A program made the translations under genes and the position numbers. From contig OU744732.1 in the NCBI GenBank assembly GCA_916613615.1, forward strand, positions 33,999,950 through 34,063,949: a stretch of 64,000 nucleotides of DNA, written 5' to 3'. The stretch comes from Steromphala cineraria (Eukaryota; Mollusca; Gastropoda; Trochida; Trochidae). Under the pieces are notes generated by a model that worked only from the letters and a program-made list of their open reading frames with translations, was not told the origin of the DNA and did no database searches. The stretch's first letter is position 1; each line of letters starts with the position of its first letter. Of the stretch, positions 21,754-32,692 are shown piece after piece.

Positions 21754-22791
21754 ATGAAGTTTGATGTAAGGCCTAAACAATCAGCTGCCGGGGCTAAGAT
21801 GAACCAGATGCTTGAAGCCTTAAAGCCATCTCATAAAATCAATTCAGCTAGATCAGCGCCCGCTTCCAGGGTAAGCAAGCCATTGAGATTCGACGTCACC
21901 GACACGTTGGTTGAACAGACTTCGGACATCGAGGCGGAATGTGTGGCCCTAGAAGCCAAACTCGAACTTATGGAACTGATCAGCAGGCGGAAAAAGCTCC
22001 GAAGAAACGTATCTGATCTTGAACAATCCCTCAGTGCACCTGTACCAACAAGTTCGAGTTCACGCGGTGCGACTTTATCTGCGTCCCCAACTCGAGGTAA
22101 GAGAAATCGACAAATAACTGATTATGTTTGGGTCGACAACCTAGATATGATCGGCGATAGCAAGAAAAGTGTTGAACTCGGAGATGGGTTTTTGTAAGAC
22201 ATCGCGCGATCTAAAAATACCTTATGTAAAGTATCACCTGAGAGATGGACATATGCTAGTGTCGGCATCCTCAAAGAAATGATCTCTGAAGGTGGAATGG
22301 ACAGTCAGGGTATACAAGATAACCTTAAATATATTCAGGACATAAGCCGACTTTCCTCTAGATATCTCTGGACGAGTGTGCTCCTATACGACCAGGAATA
22401 TAGACTGAAGCAGGCAACAGAAGGTTTTAGATGGGGCACTGCTCTGCAAGATATAAGAGAATTTCAGTTGGTACCGAAACCGGACTCAAACACTGCACGA
22501 GCCTTACAACACATGCAGGAGCAAAGTCGCCTTACTTCCGGTCAGCAGAATAACCAGAGAAATGGACGTCGTCGTCGCCGAGGCCCGTTTGACGACTATG
22601 GTGCTGAGATCTGTCATCGGTTTAATTACGGCAACTGTCGGGAAGAATTCTGCAGGCTTTCCCACGTGTGCATTACCTGCCATAAGCCCGGTCACACCGG
22701 TCAGCAGCACAACTGGCATCCTGACCCCAACATCAACCAGAGGTCAAGCGCGGGATACAGGAAATCTTTTGATGAGTCAAAAAACGAGTAG
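21754..22791 (+). pseudogene. Ngaro-like gag, one internal stop
   Basis: Frames 21754-22197 and 22279-22791 are the same phase and are separated by TAA at 22195-22197. The sequence between continues in frame, so one nonsense mutation splits the protein. The N-terminal part is basic with a coiled-coil-like stretch (IEAECVALEAKLELMELI). The C-terminal part has a CX7CX4CX3H zinc finger (CHRFNYGNC...CRLSH) and a following CX2CX4HX4H motif. Confidence 0.75.
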
Positions 22792-22799
22792 AGTCAAAT

Positions 22800-24439
22800 T
22801 CCAACACTCTGAAGCTTGAAGCATGGAGGGACCTACTTCCGACTGACGATTTAGATAGAAACTACATTTTATCTGGTGTTGAAAATGGTTTTAAACTGGT
22901 TGAAGATGTAGATAATTTAGACATTTGTGATGTGTTTACGCCAAATCATAGATCAGCATATGATAACAAAGAAGCTGTAGAGACAGTAATTAAGGGTGAA
23001 ATTGAGCTTGGAAACTATGTTTTAACAGACTGTAAACCTACTATTGTTAGTCCTTTCGCAGCTATTCCGAAAGATGGTGACAGTAAAAAGGTACGGTTAA
23101 TACATGATGGAAGCATGCCGATTGGTTGTAACATGAACAGTTATATGGTGAATTGTGGATGTCAATATATGGACTTAAGACATGCTGTTAAATTGATCAA
23201 ACCAGGCTCGTTTCTTTCTAAGGTTGACTTAAAGGCAGCTTATCGAACTGTTGATATTCACCCAAGCAATTATGTCTTAAAGGGTCTGTATTGGAAGTTT
23301 CAGGGGCAAGAGTCAGTGCAGTTCCTTTATGACAAAAAATTACCCTTCGGTGCTTCTAAAAGTTGTAAAATCTTTCAGACTTCCTGATTATAAGTGATAC
23401 TTTAGAAGAATGTAGTGCTCAGCAGCTTAATCTGATTAGAATTCTACGACAGTTAGGGTTCTCAATAAACTGGCAAAAGGTTGATGGTCCGTCTCAAATA
23501 CTCCAGTTCCTTGGCATTGTCATAAATTCCAGCAATTGCACGCTTGCACTGCCAACAGGAAAACTCCAGGAACTATATGACATACTACAGGAATTTTCTT
23601 TGGAAACTCGAGCCAGTAAGAAGCAACTAGAGAGTCTTGTGGGTAGACTGAACTGGGCCAGTATGGTCATACAAGGAGGAAGGACATTTTTCCGCAGAGT
23701 ACTTGACCTCAAGAACTCACTGTTGTCGTCAAACGCTAAGTGCAAGCTTGATGCCGACTTTAAAGCTGATGTTTGTTGGTGGCTACACTTTATGCAGTCT
23801 TTTAATGGGGAAAAACCCTTCTTAGATCAGCGGCCAATTGTGTCTGTGGAAACAGACGCTTGTAATCTAGGATGTGGAGGATATTTTGCCGGTGATTTCT
23901 TTTATGTCAACTGGCAACATGATATGAATGTGGTAGCTTATATGCACATTAACGTTAAGGAAACATTAGCTGTCGTATTGGCTGCATGTAGATGGGGTCA
24001 TGAATGGAGAAACAGAAGGGTTATCGTGTATAGTGATAACCGATCAGCTAAGGCTTTCATTAATAAGGGAAGCTGTCATATTCCCTTGGTGATGTGTTAC
24101 TTGCGTTATTTGTGTTATTTGAAAGCTGTTTATAACTTTTCCTTAACAGTTGAATATGTGCCTGGTCATAGGAATAATCTTGCAGATGCGATTTCAAGAT
24201 TACATGAGCCTGGAAAGTTGAGTGTAGTTTATGATATGATGAGTAGTCTACAGTTGACATCATTTGAAACTGCCCATCTGTGCTATCACATGTCATGTAA
24301 CTTTATCAATTACAGATGGGGCCTCCAACTTTCGACAGATGCTACAGTCGACAGTATCTCGCCTGCAGAGTCAAGGTTGGGCACAGACTACAAAGAAAAC
24401 TTACAGTACGCAAATGAAGTGTTTCTTGAAATTTTGTGA
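22800..24439 (+). pseudogene. Ngaro/DIRS-type reverse transcriptase and RNase H, catalytic deletion
   Basis: The RT begins without its own ATG (about 22800) and runs to 23387 with VRLIHDGSMPIG, LSKVDLKAAYRTVDIHP and LPFGASKSCKIFQT. Immediately after, the frame changes and the sequence resumes beyond the expected YxDD box (IISDTLEEC at about 23391), so the second catalytic aspartate pair is deleted. RNase H follows in frame 23600-24439 (VSVETDACNLGCGGYF, VKETLAVVLA, VIVYSDNRSA). The polymerase of this copy is dead. Confidence 0.82.
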
Positions 24440-25298
24440 CACAGTGCGTATTGAACCCGTGCCTTTGTCTTCGGATGATGTTGCACTTTATATTGCATAT
24501 CTTGTTGATGTAAGAAAACTTAAGTTTGCCAGTGTTAGACAGTATTTGTGCATAATCACCAATCTCCACAAAGCAAACAACTTACAGGATCCTGTAAGTG
24601 ACTGGAGAGTGACGCATACCCTGAAAGGAGTGAAAAGAGAATTGGGTGATTCGCAAATTGGTGCTAATCCTGTTACGCCTGAGCAATTATTGCGTTTGAA
24701 AGACAGACTAGATTGTACTAATCTCCTTGGTGCATCGGTATGGGTTTCCTGTCTATTAGGTTTTTTTGGAATGCTTAGGCCAGGTAACTTTCTTTGTGGA
24801 ACAGAGTTTGACCCAGTGAAGCACATAACTGTGAGTGACGTCATTCTTAACCCCTTGGGATACATTGTCCGCCTAAAGTGGACCAAAACACTACAGTATC
24901 GTGAAAAAATACTTGAAGTATTTATGCCATCTCTGCCTAGAAATTCAATCAACCCCGCCGATGGAGTAGAACAATTGATGGCATTACACAGTGCCCTTGA
25001 TAGTGAAAAGAGCACTTCACCACTGATATGTGGTAGTGATTGTAGACAACTAGGTTATTCTATGTTTATTGATGTTGTCAACTATGTTTTGGATCTGACT
25101 GGAGAGCCTGGGGTCTTGACTGGGCATTCATTTAGGAGAGGTGGAGCCAGCTGGGCTTTTGACATTGGTATACCAGGTGAACTTATTCAAGATATTGGTT
25201 TTTGGAAAAGTAATGCCTACTTGAGGTATATTGAGATAAGATCAGAAAAGAAATTCCAAGCTCTTTCTGACATGGCATGTGGCATTAACAGGGTATGA
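24264..25298 (+). CDS. Tyrosine recombinase of the Ngaro-like element
   Basis: 344 open codons overlapping the RNase H frame in another phase. An N-terminal SAM-like core-binding domain (TTKKTYSTQMKCFLKFC...LYIAYLVDVRKL) is followed by the catalytic domain. The R-H-R-Y tetrad is complete: R172 (FGMLRPGNF), H288 and R291 (TGHSFRRGGAS) and Y319 or Y322 (NAYLRYIEIR). It cuts and joins the circular cDNA at the integration site. This is the only pol-type protein in the window that looks intact. The true start may be downstream of the first ATG. Confidence 0.85.
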   Translation: MKLPICAITCHVTLSITDGASNFRQMLQSTVSRLQSQGWAQTTKKTYSTQMKCFLKFCDTVRIEPVPLSSDDVALYIAYLVDVRKLKFASVRQYLCIITNLHKANNLQDPVSDWRVTHTLKGVKRELGDSQIGANPVTPEQLLRLKDRLDCTNLLGASVWVSCLLGFFGMLRPGNFLCGTEFDPVKHITVSDVILNPLGYIVRLKWTKTLQYREKILEVFMPSLPRNSINPADGVEQLMALHSALDSEKSTSPLICGSDCRQLGYSMFIDVVNYVLDLTGEPGVLTGHSFRRGGASWAFDIGIPGELIQDIGFWKSNAYLRYIEIRSEKKFQALSDMACGINRV

Positions 25299-25979
25299 TA
25301 CATCCTAGTAATGTTCACCTGATTCTCATATTCAAGATAACATGTTGTCCCCTTTACAATTTCAATGCGTTTAATTTGTCATTTAAAAAAATAAAAAAAA
25401 ATTAGTTACACTTCTTATTCTTAAAACTTCGTTACACTGGGCTGGGGAGTTATTATGTGCCTTGTTTTATGCGGTCCCGCATGTTGACCCTTGACATATA
25501 TATAATGCTCAACTCTGTGTAATAAAGTTTGCCAAATTTATTGAGATGTTTTTGTATTCATTTGTTATTTCTTGCAATGTTACTTGCAACATGAACTGAG
25601 GTTAAAGTGTTATTTTATTTGTAAAATATATTTTGACAGAAGGTAATTTATGTGCGCTTCTTCTATTCACGCTATGAAGCTTTTTAGAGTTACCTCCCTT
25701 ACTGTAGTTCACACATGCTCGCAAGCATGGCGCAGACGTTTTGAAAAATCCCAACCACGCCCACCCAGTAGTAATTATTGGTTTGTGGAATGTATTCACA
25801 CCCGATTTCATAAGCGGGGGAGTTATTATGTGCCTTGGTTTATGCGGTCCCGCATGTTGACCCTCGACACATATATAATGCTCAACTCTGTGTAATAAAG
25901 TTTGCCAAATTTATTGAGATGTTTTTGTATTCATTTGTTATTTCTTGCAATGTTACTTGCAACATGAACTGAGGTTAAA

Positions 25980-26686
25980 ATGTAATTTGGTATGTCTTTG
26001 AAGCATCGAACTCTTGTGCAAAACGAAACGGGAAAATGTTGAAATTTCCACTACAGAAGTTGTACTTGTATCTTGAGATGTTTGTATGTCTTACGTAACA
26101 ATAAATATTAACAATTCTGACAGGTCATTAAAATAAACAGGGGTAAAGTTTCAAAAACACTCCTTCATAAGGCATTCATAGGTTATCAACATCTTTAAGC
26201 ACATGTTTCATTTGTACCTTTGCGCCAATTTAATGCAATTACGATATTATTGTTTAAGAATCGAGTATTTTAAAAGAAATACAAGGAAATCGAAATTTGT
26301 GAGATATGACCCATTCTCTTTATCTCATCATCATGCTCAAATTCGAAATTTTGAACGAGAGACAAGCAATAAAAAAAAAAAACAGAATCGATATTTACAC
26401 ATTGACCCTTTGCAGAATGGTTTTGTTTTTAAGTTCTGAACGTGAAGAACATTAGGTGACGCTGTTAAGTGTAAATGTAAATACACTGAAGGTAAGTGAT
26501 CACATCAGGGGCATTTTCAAAGGTGAAGATCTTGTCTCCGTTCCGGGTATAAGTCCGATAAAAACCTATTGCCTTAGATCTGCTGTGTCACATTCACCAG
26601 CTCTTGGCAAGCTGTGCATTGTTAATTATAATAAGTCACGAAATGTCTATATTGTATGTCGTGTCCTGTTACGGAAGTTATAGTTC
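25980..26686. other. Non-coding stretch
   Basis: No gene or repeat recognised. Confidence 0.35.
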
Positions 26687-26690
26687 TTAA

Positions 26691-27041
26691 AGGGGCATTA
26701 GCACGTTTTTAGAAAGAAATATTTTCACCGTCAATTGTACGTAAATGCTTAATATATTATTGTAATAGTGTCCAAAAATCTCATTACACGAACCAATCAT
26801 CCATTAGTCAGAGAACACATTATAAAGATTCACATAAAGTCCATTGGCGGCCATTTTTGTGTGAACACCTTCAATTCATTTTGTGTAAGAAAAAAAGATC
26901 GCATGGCTGAAATTTGTATAATATATTTGATTTTTTTACTGCTTCATTTAGTTTATATACATTCGTCTTTTAATTGGAACCATTTAGTTTCTTTTTTCTG
27001 ATTTCACCTTATATTGGCCCTAAAAACATGCTACTGATCCT
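26691..27041 (-). mobile_element. TTAA-flanked MITE, copy 4
   Basis: TTAA lies at 26687-26690 and 27042-27045. Starts AGGGGCATTAGCACGTTTTT and ends ACATGCTACTGATCCT. Interior GGCGGCCATTTTTGTGTGAA. Confidence 0.82.
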
Positions 27042-27059
27042 TTAAAATTGACGAAATTA

Positions 27060-27430
27060 GATATGGAATTTCTTTCTGAAAAAGGATTTAATAATCGTTA
27101 CCAATTTTAAGGCAACTTATCTCAAACAATTATCATTGTTACATTTTTTATTATTTTCTTACCCTTGAAGTATCGGTATTTGGCAATTTTAAAGAGTTGA
27201 GTAAATTTAATAGGTAAATTCTTCGAAAAAAGGATTAACAGTTTGTAATCAATTTCAAGGCAATATATTTCAAACAATAATCACAGTTACATTTTTTTCT
27301 TACCCTTGAGGTAACGTTTTGGCATTTTTTCAGAGTTGAAAAAATTAAATTTGTAATTTCTTTGGAAAAAAGGATTAACAGTCGTTTCCAATTTCAAGGC
27401 AATATTTTCCAAACAATAAAAGGTATCGTT
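27060..27430 (+). repeat. About 2.5 tandem copies of a 150-bp unit
   Basis: Each unit carries GAAAAAAGGATTAACAGT, AATTTCAAGGCAATAT, TCAAACAAT and TTTTCTTACCCTTGA.GTA. The copies are moderately diverged. Confidence 0.75.
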
Positions 27431-27434
27431 AGGC

Positions 27435-27590
27435 GAACTAACCACAGGAACTTGATATCGTAAATAAAATGTAGATAGAACAAGGGTAAGAAAGACCTAC
27501 CTACAAATGTACATGTACATAGTGGGGATACTTTCTTACCCTCGATTATCCTACTTTTTATTTACGATATCAAGTTCCTTTTGAACTAAC
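27435..27590. mobile_element. Short hairpin element with 8-bp duplication
   Basis: AGGAACTTGATATCGTAAAT at 27446 is mirrored by ATTTACGATATCAAGTTCCT ending at 27579, with an inner pair GGGTAAGAAAG / CTTTCTTACCC. GAACTAAC flanks both sides (27435-27442, 27583-27590), an 8-bp duplication as made by hAT-type elements. The superfamily is inferred. Confidence 0.65.
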
Positions 27591-28740
27591 ATATTTCGAT
27601 CAAGGTTAACCTACGCAAATAAATTTCCCTAGTTCATCAATTAAAAGTTGTTCACATTAAAATGGCTAACAGCACTTTTAACTTGATACTTGTTTTTTTC
27701 TCTACGACTACGAATGAAAGGAGTAAAGAGAAGTTTTACCATCTGGAGATAATACAATTCGAATAAGCTAAAAGTGATTTGGTAAAATTTGGAGAAATCG
27801 AATTTAAAACAACAACAACCAAAAAACAACAACAAAAAACACAAAAATAAATTATTTGCTATTCGGATAAGGCACTGGTGGGTGCAATGCATAGTGCAAA
27901 CGAACTTAATCTTTCTCAGTGTCTTTATTGCTTAGGATTAAATGTCACAACTGTTTACTGACTTCCCGAATGCCTTGTCACGAATTGATATATCACGACT
28001 CTGCAGGCCTGCTTAAAGGAACGGTCCTATCGAGGTATTTTTGTGGACACAAAATTCAAGAGTACTCACTGTTTATACTAATATGTGGTTTTAACATGAT
28101 TATTTCTCACTTCAAATATTTTAATAAGTATAACATTTAAGTTGTTCTAGATTTGACAATTTGACGAAGAATATAGAAAGCATCACCTGATTAATGTTTG
28201 CTCTTAAATTTTCGTTGCCACAAACAAATACCCCGATTGGAATGTCTCATAGACATTTGAAGACATTTTCATTTACTTACTTACCTATAAATGCAATGAA
28301 GAACGTAATATCATTCTTATTGACCTGAAATCAATAATGAAAAAGCTTCGTTGACCGAAGTCAACTAGGGATATCGAAAATTTAATGAATGACTTTGTAC
28401 AAAACGGAAAAATACAACGGCTGGTCTATGACTACGTTCAGCTTTTTTTTCATTTTGTAATTTCCTTACCGAAAACAAAGAATGAATTATTCTTTTAAGA
28501 TATAGCTGCAACCTCAATAATTTCTTATACACTGCATAATCGCACGGGGTACCTGAGCAATAATGGCTGACGTTGTCGGGTTTCCGGGCTGTACGCAAAA
28601 TCTTGATATTTGCCGATATCAAAGTTCATGCGGTTTTAATGCAATGTTACATCCAATCCTTTGGATCATTTCGAATTAACTGTATGACTAGACTACGTCA
28701 AAAAATATACGAGGTAATTTGCCTTAATGTGGATCTTTAA

Positions 28741-29096
28741 GGGGCAGTAGCACGTTTTTTGATAATTTTATATTTTGAATATTTCACTGATAATTGTAAG
28801 TTAATGCTAAATGTATTATTTTGACAGTGTCAAAAGTCGCATTACACAAGCCAACCATCCATAGTCAGAGGACAAACTATGAAGATTCACATAAAATCCA
28901 TTGGCGGCCATTTTGTGTGAACACCTTTAATTCATTTTGTGTAAGAAAAAAGGAATCGCATGGCTAAACTTTACATACTATATTTGAATTATTACTGCTC
29001 CATTTAATTTAAGTACATTGTCTATCAATTGAAACCATTAATTTTCAATTACCTGACATCACCTTATATTCCCCCTAAAAACGTGCTACTGCCCCT
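28741..29096 (-). mobile_element. TTAA-flanked MITE, copy 5
   Basis: TTAA lies at 28737-28740 and 29097-29100. The left end has lost one A (TTAAGGGGCAGTAGCACG). The right end is AACGTGCTACTGCCCCT. Confidence 0.85.
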
Positions 29097-29100
29097 TTAA

Positions 29101-30022
29101 GTACTACCCAGAGTTGTATATATACAGAACGTCATACGTGTGCATTTGGGTCGTTTGTATTGAACGAGTAGATGTCATGGACGCGGAGGAACAACTATGT
29201 AAAGTATTAATGAGTCAGTGCCTCTAACTTCTCTGTCGACCTATAAAACGAACTGTGTAAGCTGTTCGAGTACCCAGGCACCAATCCGACAAACGATTTA
29301 CACTTCATTCGAGGATATGTCTAATATAACCTGAGAATAACATCCATAATTTATGATTGTATCAAATGTGTGTTTGTTTACGATGTAAAAAGGTCTTCCT
29401 TGATAGTGTTTGTATGCTGGATGATATACAATGTAATACAGGGGTGTTGTATTTCATATGAATAAATGTCATCAAAATGTCGATACACGGTTTCACGAAA
29501 TATAAAAACGTAAGGATATTAGATCAACAAAGGTAATTAAACATCACCGGTAACGTTTCACACGCCCATTTACCGGTAATATAACTCTGTTAACGCTATC
29601 AAACGTAATCGTGAGTGCTGTAAATGCGAAAGCGAATGTTTAGAGGACGACAATCCCTAAGCAAACACTTTTTTTATTTCATTTGTACCACTTTGTCAAA
29701 TTAATCTAATTATTATAATCTTATAATTATAATCTATCATTCTTAATATGTAACTTAATCTATAATGTTTTTTAAATGAGTTATGTGTATGTAGCCCTTA
29801 GTAGGTCGACAGGTTAACTACTTTAATTTTATCAATATGTGTCTAATCTGTACTGTACAATCCTTGTGACACATTATTAAGTTATTGTCTTCTTCTACTT
29901 TCTTCTGTTAATTAACTTTGAAAATCGCGTTTTGTGATTGACACTCTAAGGATAGCAATTCATCCATAGTTCATCTTCCTCACAAAGCTTAAAGAATCAG
30001 TTTCCAAACTTACTAATTTAAG
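29101..30022. other. Non-coding stretch
   Basis: No gene recognised. A simple AT-rich patch with repeated TTATAATC lies near 29700-29740. Confidence 0.35.
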
Positions 30023-30442
30023 CCTTGCTGTCGACACTTGACTTTTCTGTGCTTGCTCTCTAGCTTACTAAAAGGGAAAGTCATTGTCCAATCAGAAAGC
30101 CCTTTACAAAACTACAAAAACTGAATATAATATGGCGGCCTTTCTGTCGAATACGTCGACTGAAATATTTGTAAAGAGAGAAATCCGCCTGTAAAGTGTA
30201 AATAAAATTTTTTTTGATCATTTCACGTCTTATTAATCAGTGCAAGCATAAAAACACCTATAACAACCGAGAAAATAAGTCTTGAAAAGATTTGACAAAC
30301 TTGATTATCGCGGCCAACCAACACATACACAAAAAAAGGGCGTCGGTGATTGCCTGTAGCAAGGGAGGTAACTAGAGGTGAAAAATGATTACCGGAGTGG
30401 GCGCTGTTAGCAAACCAGAAAAGTCAAGGGTCGACAGCAAGG
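30023..30442. mobile_element. 420-bp TIR element (MITE-like)
   Basis: The left end CCTTGCTGTCGACACTTGAC (then TTTTCTG) is mirrored at the right by CAGAAAAGTCAAGGGTCGAC (then AGCAAGG). One mismatch occurs in the outer 27 bp. No coding and no clear target duplication. Confidence 0.6.
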
Positions 30443-30889
30443 GTTAGATAAGCCAGGTCCGCGACTGGTGTTTTAATCTTTTCGTAGGAAGATGTCCATA
30501 GTTGGAAAAGCCACGGGATTCGTCCCATCTTAATATGATCTAAAGTTAGGGTACATCATTTCTTGAATGCAACAAACCCTGCCTGCTGTGCACTTTTTTC
30601 TATTGAATAAACTCTCCAAATATTTGCTTGTCAGGATTAGTGTTTACTCATGAAATTAAACACACTCACATGTTTAGATATGTTTACAATTTAAACTTAG
30701 CGTGTTACACATATCCCTAAAAGCAATAACGCTGCGTCAACAAGGAAAACCTTTATTGTTATTTATAATTAAGAATTTGAATGTATTATCAGTGTCACAA
30801 AACTACTGGTATATTATCGCATCGTGTCAACCTGAAATAACTGCATTATTACATACTTACTAAGATATTACAGAAATACTTGATACTAC

Positions 30890-31420
30890 TACTGCTACTA
30901 CTAAACATTTGTATAGTGCTGATATCCAGCTCAGATAGCGCTGCTCAAAGGCGCTTTGGCTTTCCCTCGATCATTGGATATCAATCTTCATGTCACTTCT
31001 TTTACCATCTCGACTCCCGAGGGTGCAGTCATGTGACGCACAGCGTTAACGTCACTCTCAATCCTTACGAGGTACCAATTTACAGCTGGGTGGACTGGGA
31101 CACATAGTCACAGTATTTTGTCCAAGTATACTGCACGTTGCTGTACCCGCAACTAGGTGTCTGCACGTTTTCATGTTACCACCAGCTGATACCTGATTAA
31201 ACGGCATGAAATTGTCTTCGGATTTGAGGATAGTCTACACTTTCTGCTCTGGAAAACTCTTCTATTTCCAGTAAGGTTCTTGAAATTGTTTGTAGTGCGT
31301 TTTTAATTGTATTTCTTCATAATTTACCAATTAATACTAGTTTTTTTTTCACGGAGCGCGTTACGGGATTCGAACCCATCGCTGCAGAGTTAATCAACTA
31401 TCGACAGCACTGTTCGTACC
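30890..31420 (-). repeat. SINE-like sequence
   Basis: A GC-richer block in AT-rich surroundings contains CATGTGACGCACAGCGTTAACG and AGCTGGGTGGACTGGGACACA. At its right end a minus-strand RNA polymerase III B-box, GGTTCGAATCC, lies within 31366-31386. Similar blocks recur in mollusc genomes as I remember them. The assignment is inference. Confidence 0.4.
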
Positions 31421-32533
31421 AAAACACAACAAAGCGAGGATTTCGTGAGGATTAAAATATATGTAGTAGCGATTCTGCTTTACTAATAAATGGTGCAATA
31501 CAATTTCTTAGATAACGACACCATAAAAAAACAATAAAAATTGTCTATATTCAAATTAATTATACTTGATCGACGGCAAAAATGTCTGAGGGAAGGAACT
31601 TCAAGGAAGAAAAAAAATCAAATTTACTTTTGTTTAGATGATTTTTTTTTCAAACGCTTTAGGTATACTTAAAAAATAAAGAAATTCTCCCTTTTCCTTT
31701 AAGTCTTTTTTTAAAGTTTAACTCCAGTTTTTATTTGAGATATCTGAGGATCGTTTATTTCAAAATTATTATTATCAAATTATATTCCGTTATAGTTTTT
31801 ACCGCTTCATAAAATAATTATTCGTTCCTCATTTCATATTATATATACGACATAAGACTGTATCCAAATGTGTGTAACATATTGTTGCCACTCTAATCTG
31901 TTGTAACATTTACAGAGGAAATATTACTTCAGGGCGCAGTACAAGGTTCATGACACACATACTTCGTGTGGCCTTTCTTGACACCAAGAGACAATCATCC
32001 ACGCTAAATGTCTCCATATACACAATACATAAAAGTCTTCATTACAAATGAATGTAAGATAATAGTCCATGAAACTGAACATGTAAGCAAATCACAGGTG
32101 CACAACACAAATAAATGCTAGTTTCATTAACCTGAACATATTTAAGCCAATCAAAGGAACACATGCACAAGTAAATGTTATTTTAATTTAGTTAAACGGA
32201 GAATATTAACTTCGTGGAAACATATTATCTCGCCTGTAACAGTAAACGTTATTTGGCTCCAGTGAAGCATGACGATACGCTCTGGTGATTTTCTTAGAGG
32301 ACTCTGTTAAACTACATCTATGCTTCAGTTGTTGTTGATTTCGATACAATCGTATTCTGACCGATTTCTTCTCGCTTGACATGTTCAAAGTTTTTAGTGG
32401 TACGCCTTTTTGTACTTCCTGGTTTTTGCATATTCACAACCAATCCGGTTGTTTGTTGGGTGAAAGGGGACAAGGAGATATATGGTGAATACAGCGTGTT
32501 GGTCTTAAAGGGATAGGTACACACCCGAGCAAG
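31421..32533. other. Upstream region of the lipid transfer protein gene
   Basis: No gene recognised. A TATA-like GATATATGG lies at about 32475-32485, some 50 bp before the start codon. Whether it acts as the promoter cannot be judged. Confidence 0.3.
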
Positions 32534-32692
32534 ATGTTGGGGAATTATCCACCTATACTATGGATTTTGATTTTGGGATGTGTCTCTATTTCTGCACAGT
32601 TTATCAACTTTAAGAATGGATACGAATACATATACAAATACGATTCAACGGCAACTGTTAAAAGTATTGGAAACTTTCATGTACTTGCCAAG
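32534..32692 (+). CDS. Lipid transfer protein exon 1
   Basis: ATG at 32534, 53 codons, phase 0, donor GTGAGT. Encodes the signal peptide and the first N-sheet strands (Y-x-Y-x-Y pattern typical of the family). Confidence 0.8.

Larger units (their letters stand above)
21547..25979 (+). mobile_element. Ngaro-like tyrosine-recombinase retrotransposon
   Basis: A 4.4-kb element with split direct repeats: A1 21547-21689 at the left; B1 25444-25606, A2 25607-25749 and B2 25817-25979 at the right. A1 and A2 are each 143 bp and near identical. B1 and B2 are each 163 bp with a few mismatches. B1 abuts A2 exactly. Between them lie gag, RT-RNase H and tyrosine recombinase; no methyltransferase domain is seen, which favours Ngaro over DIRS1. 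Such elements integrate by recombination and leave little or no target duplication. This copy has a stop in gag and a deletion in RT. Confidence 0.9.
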
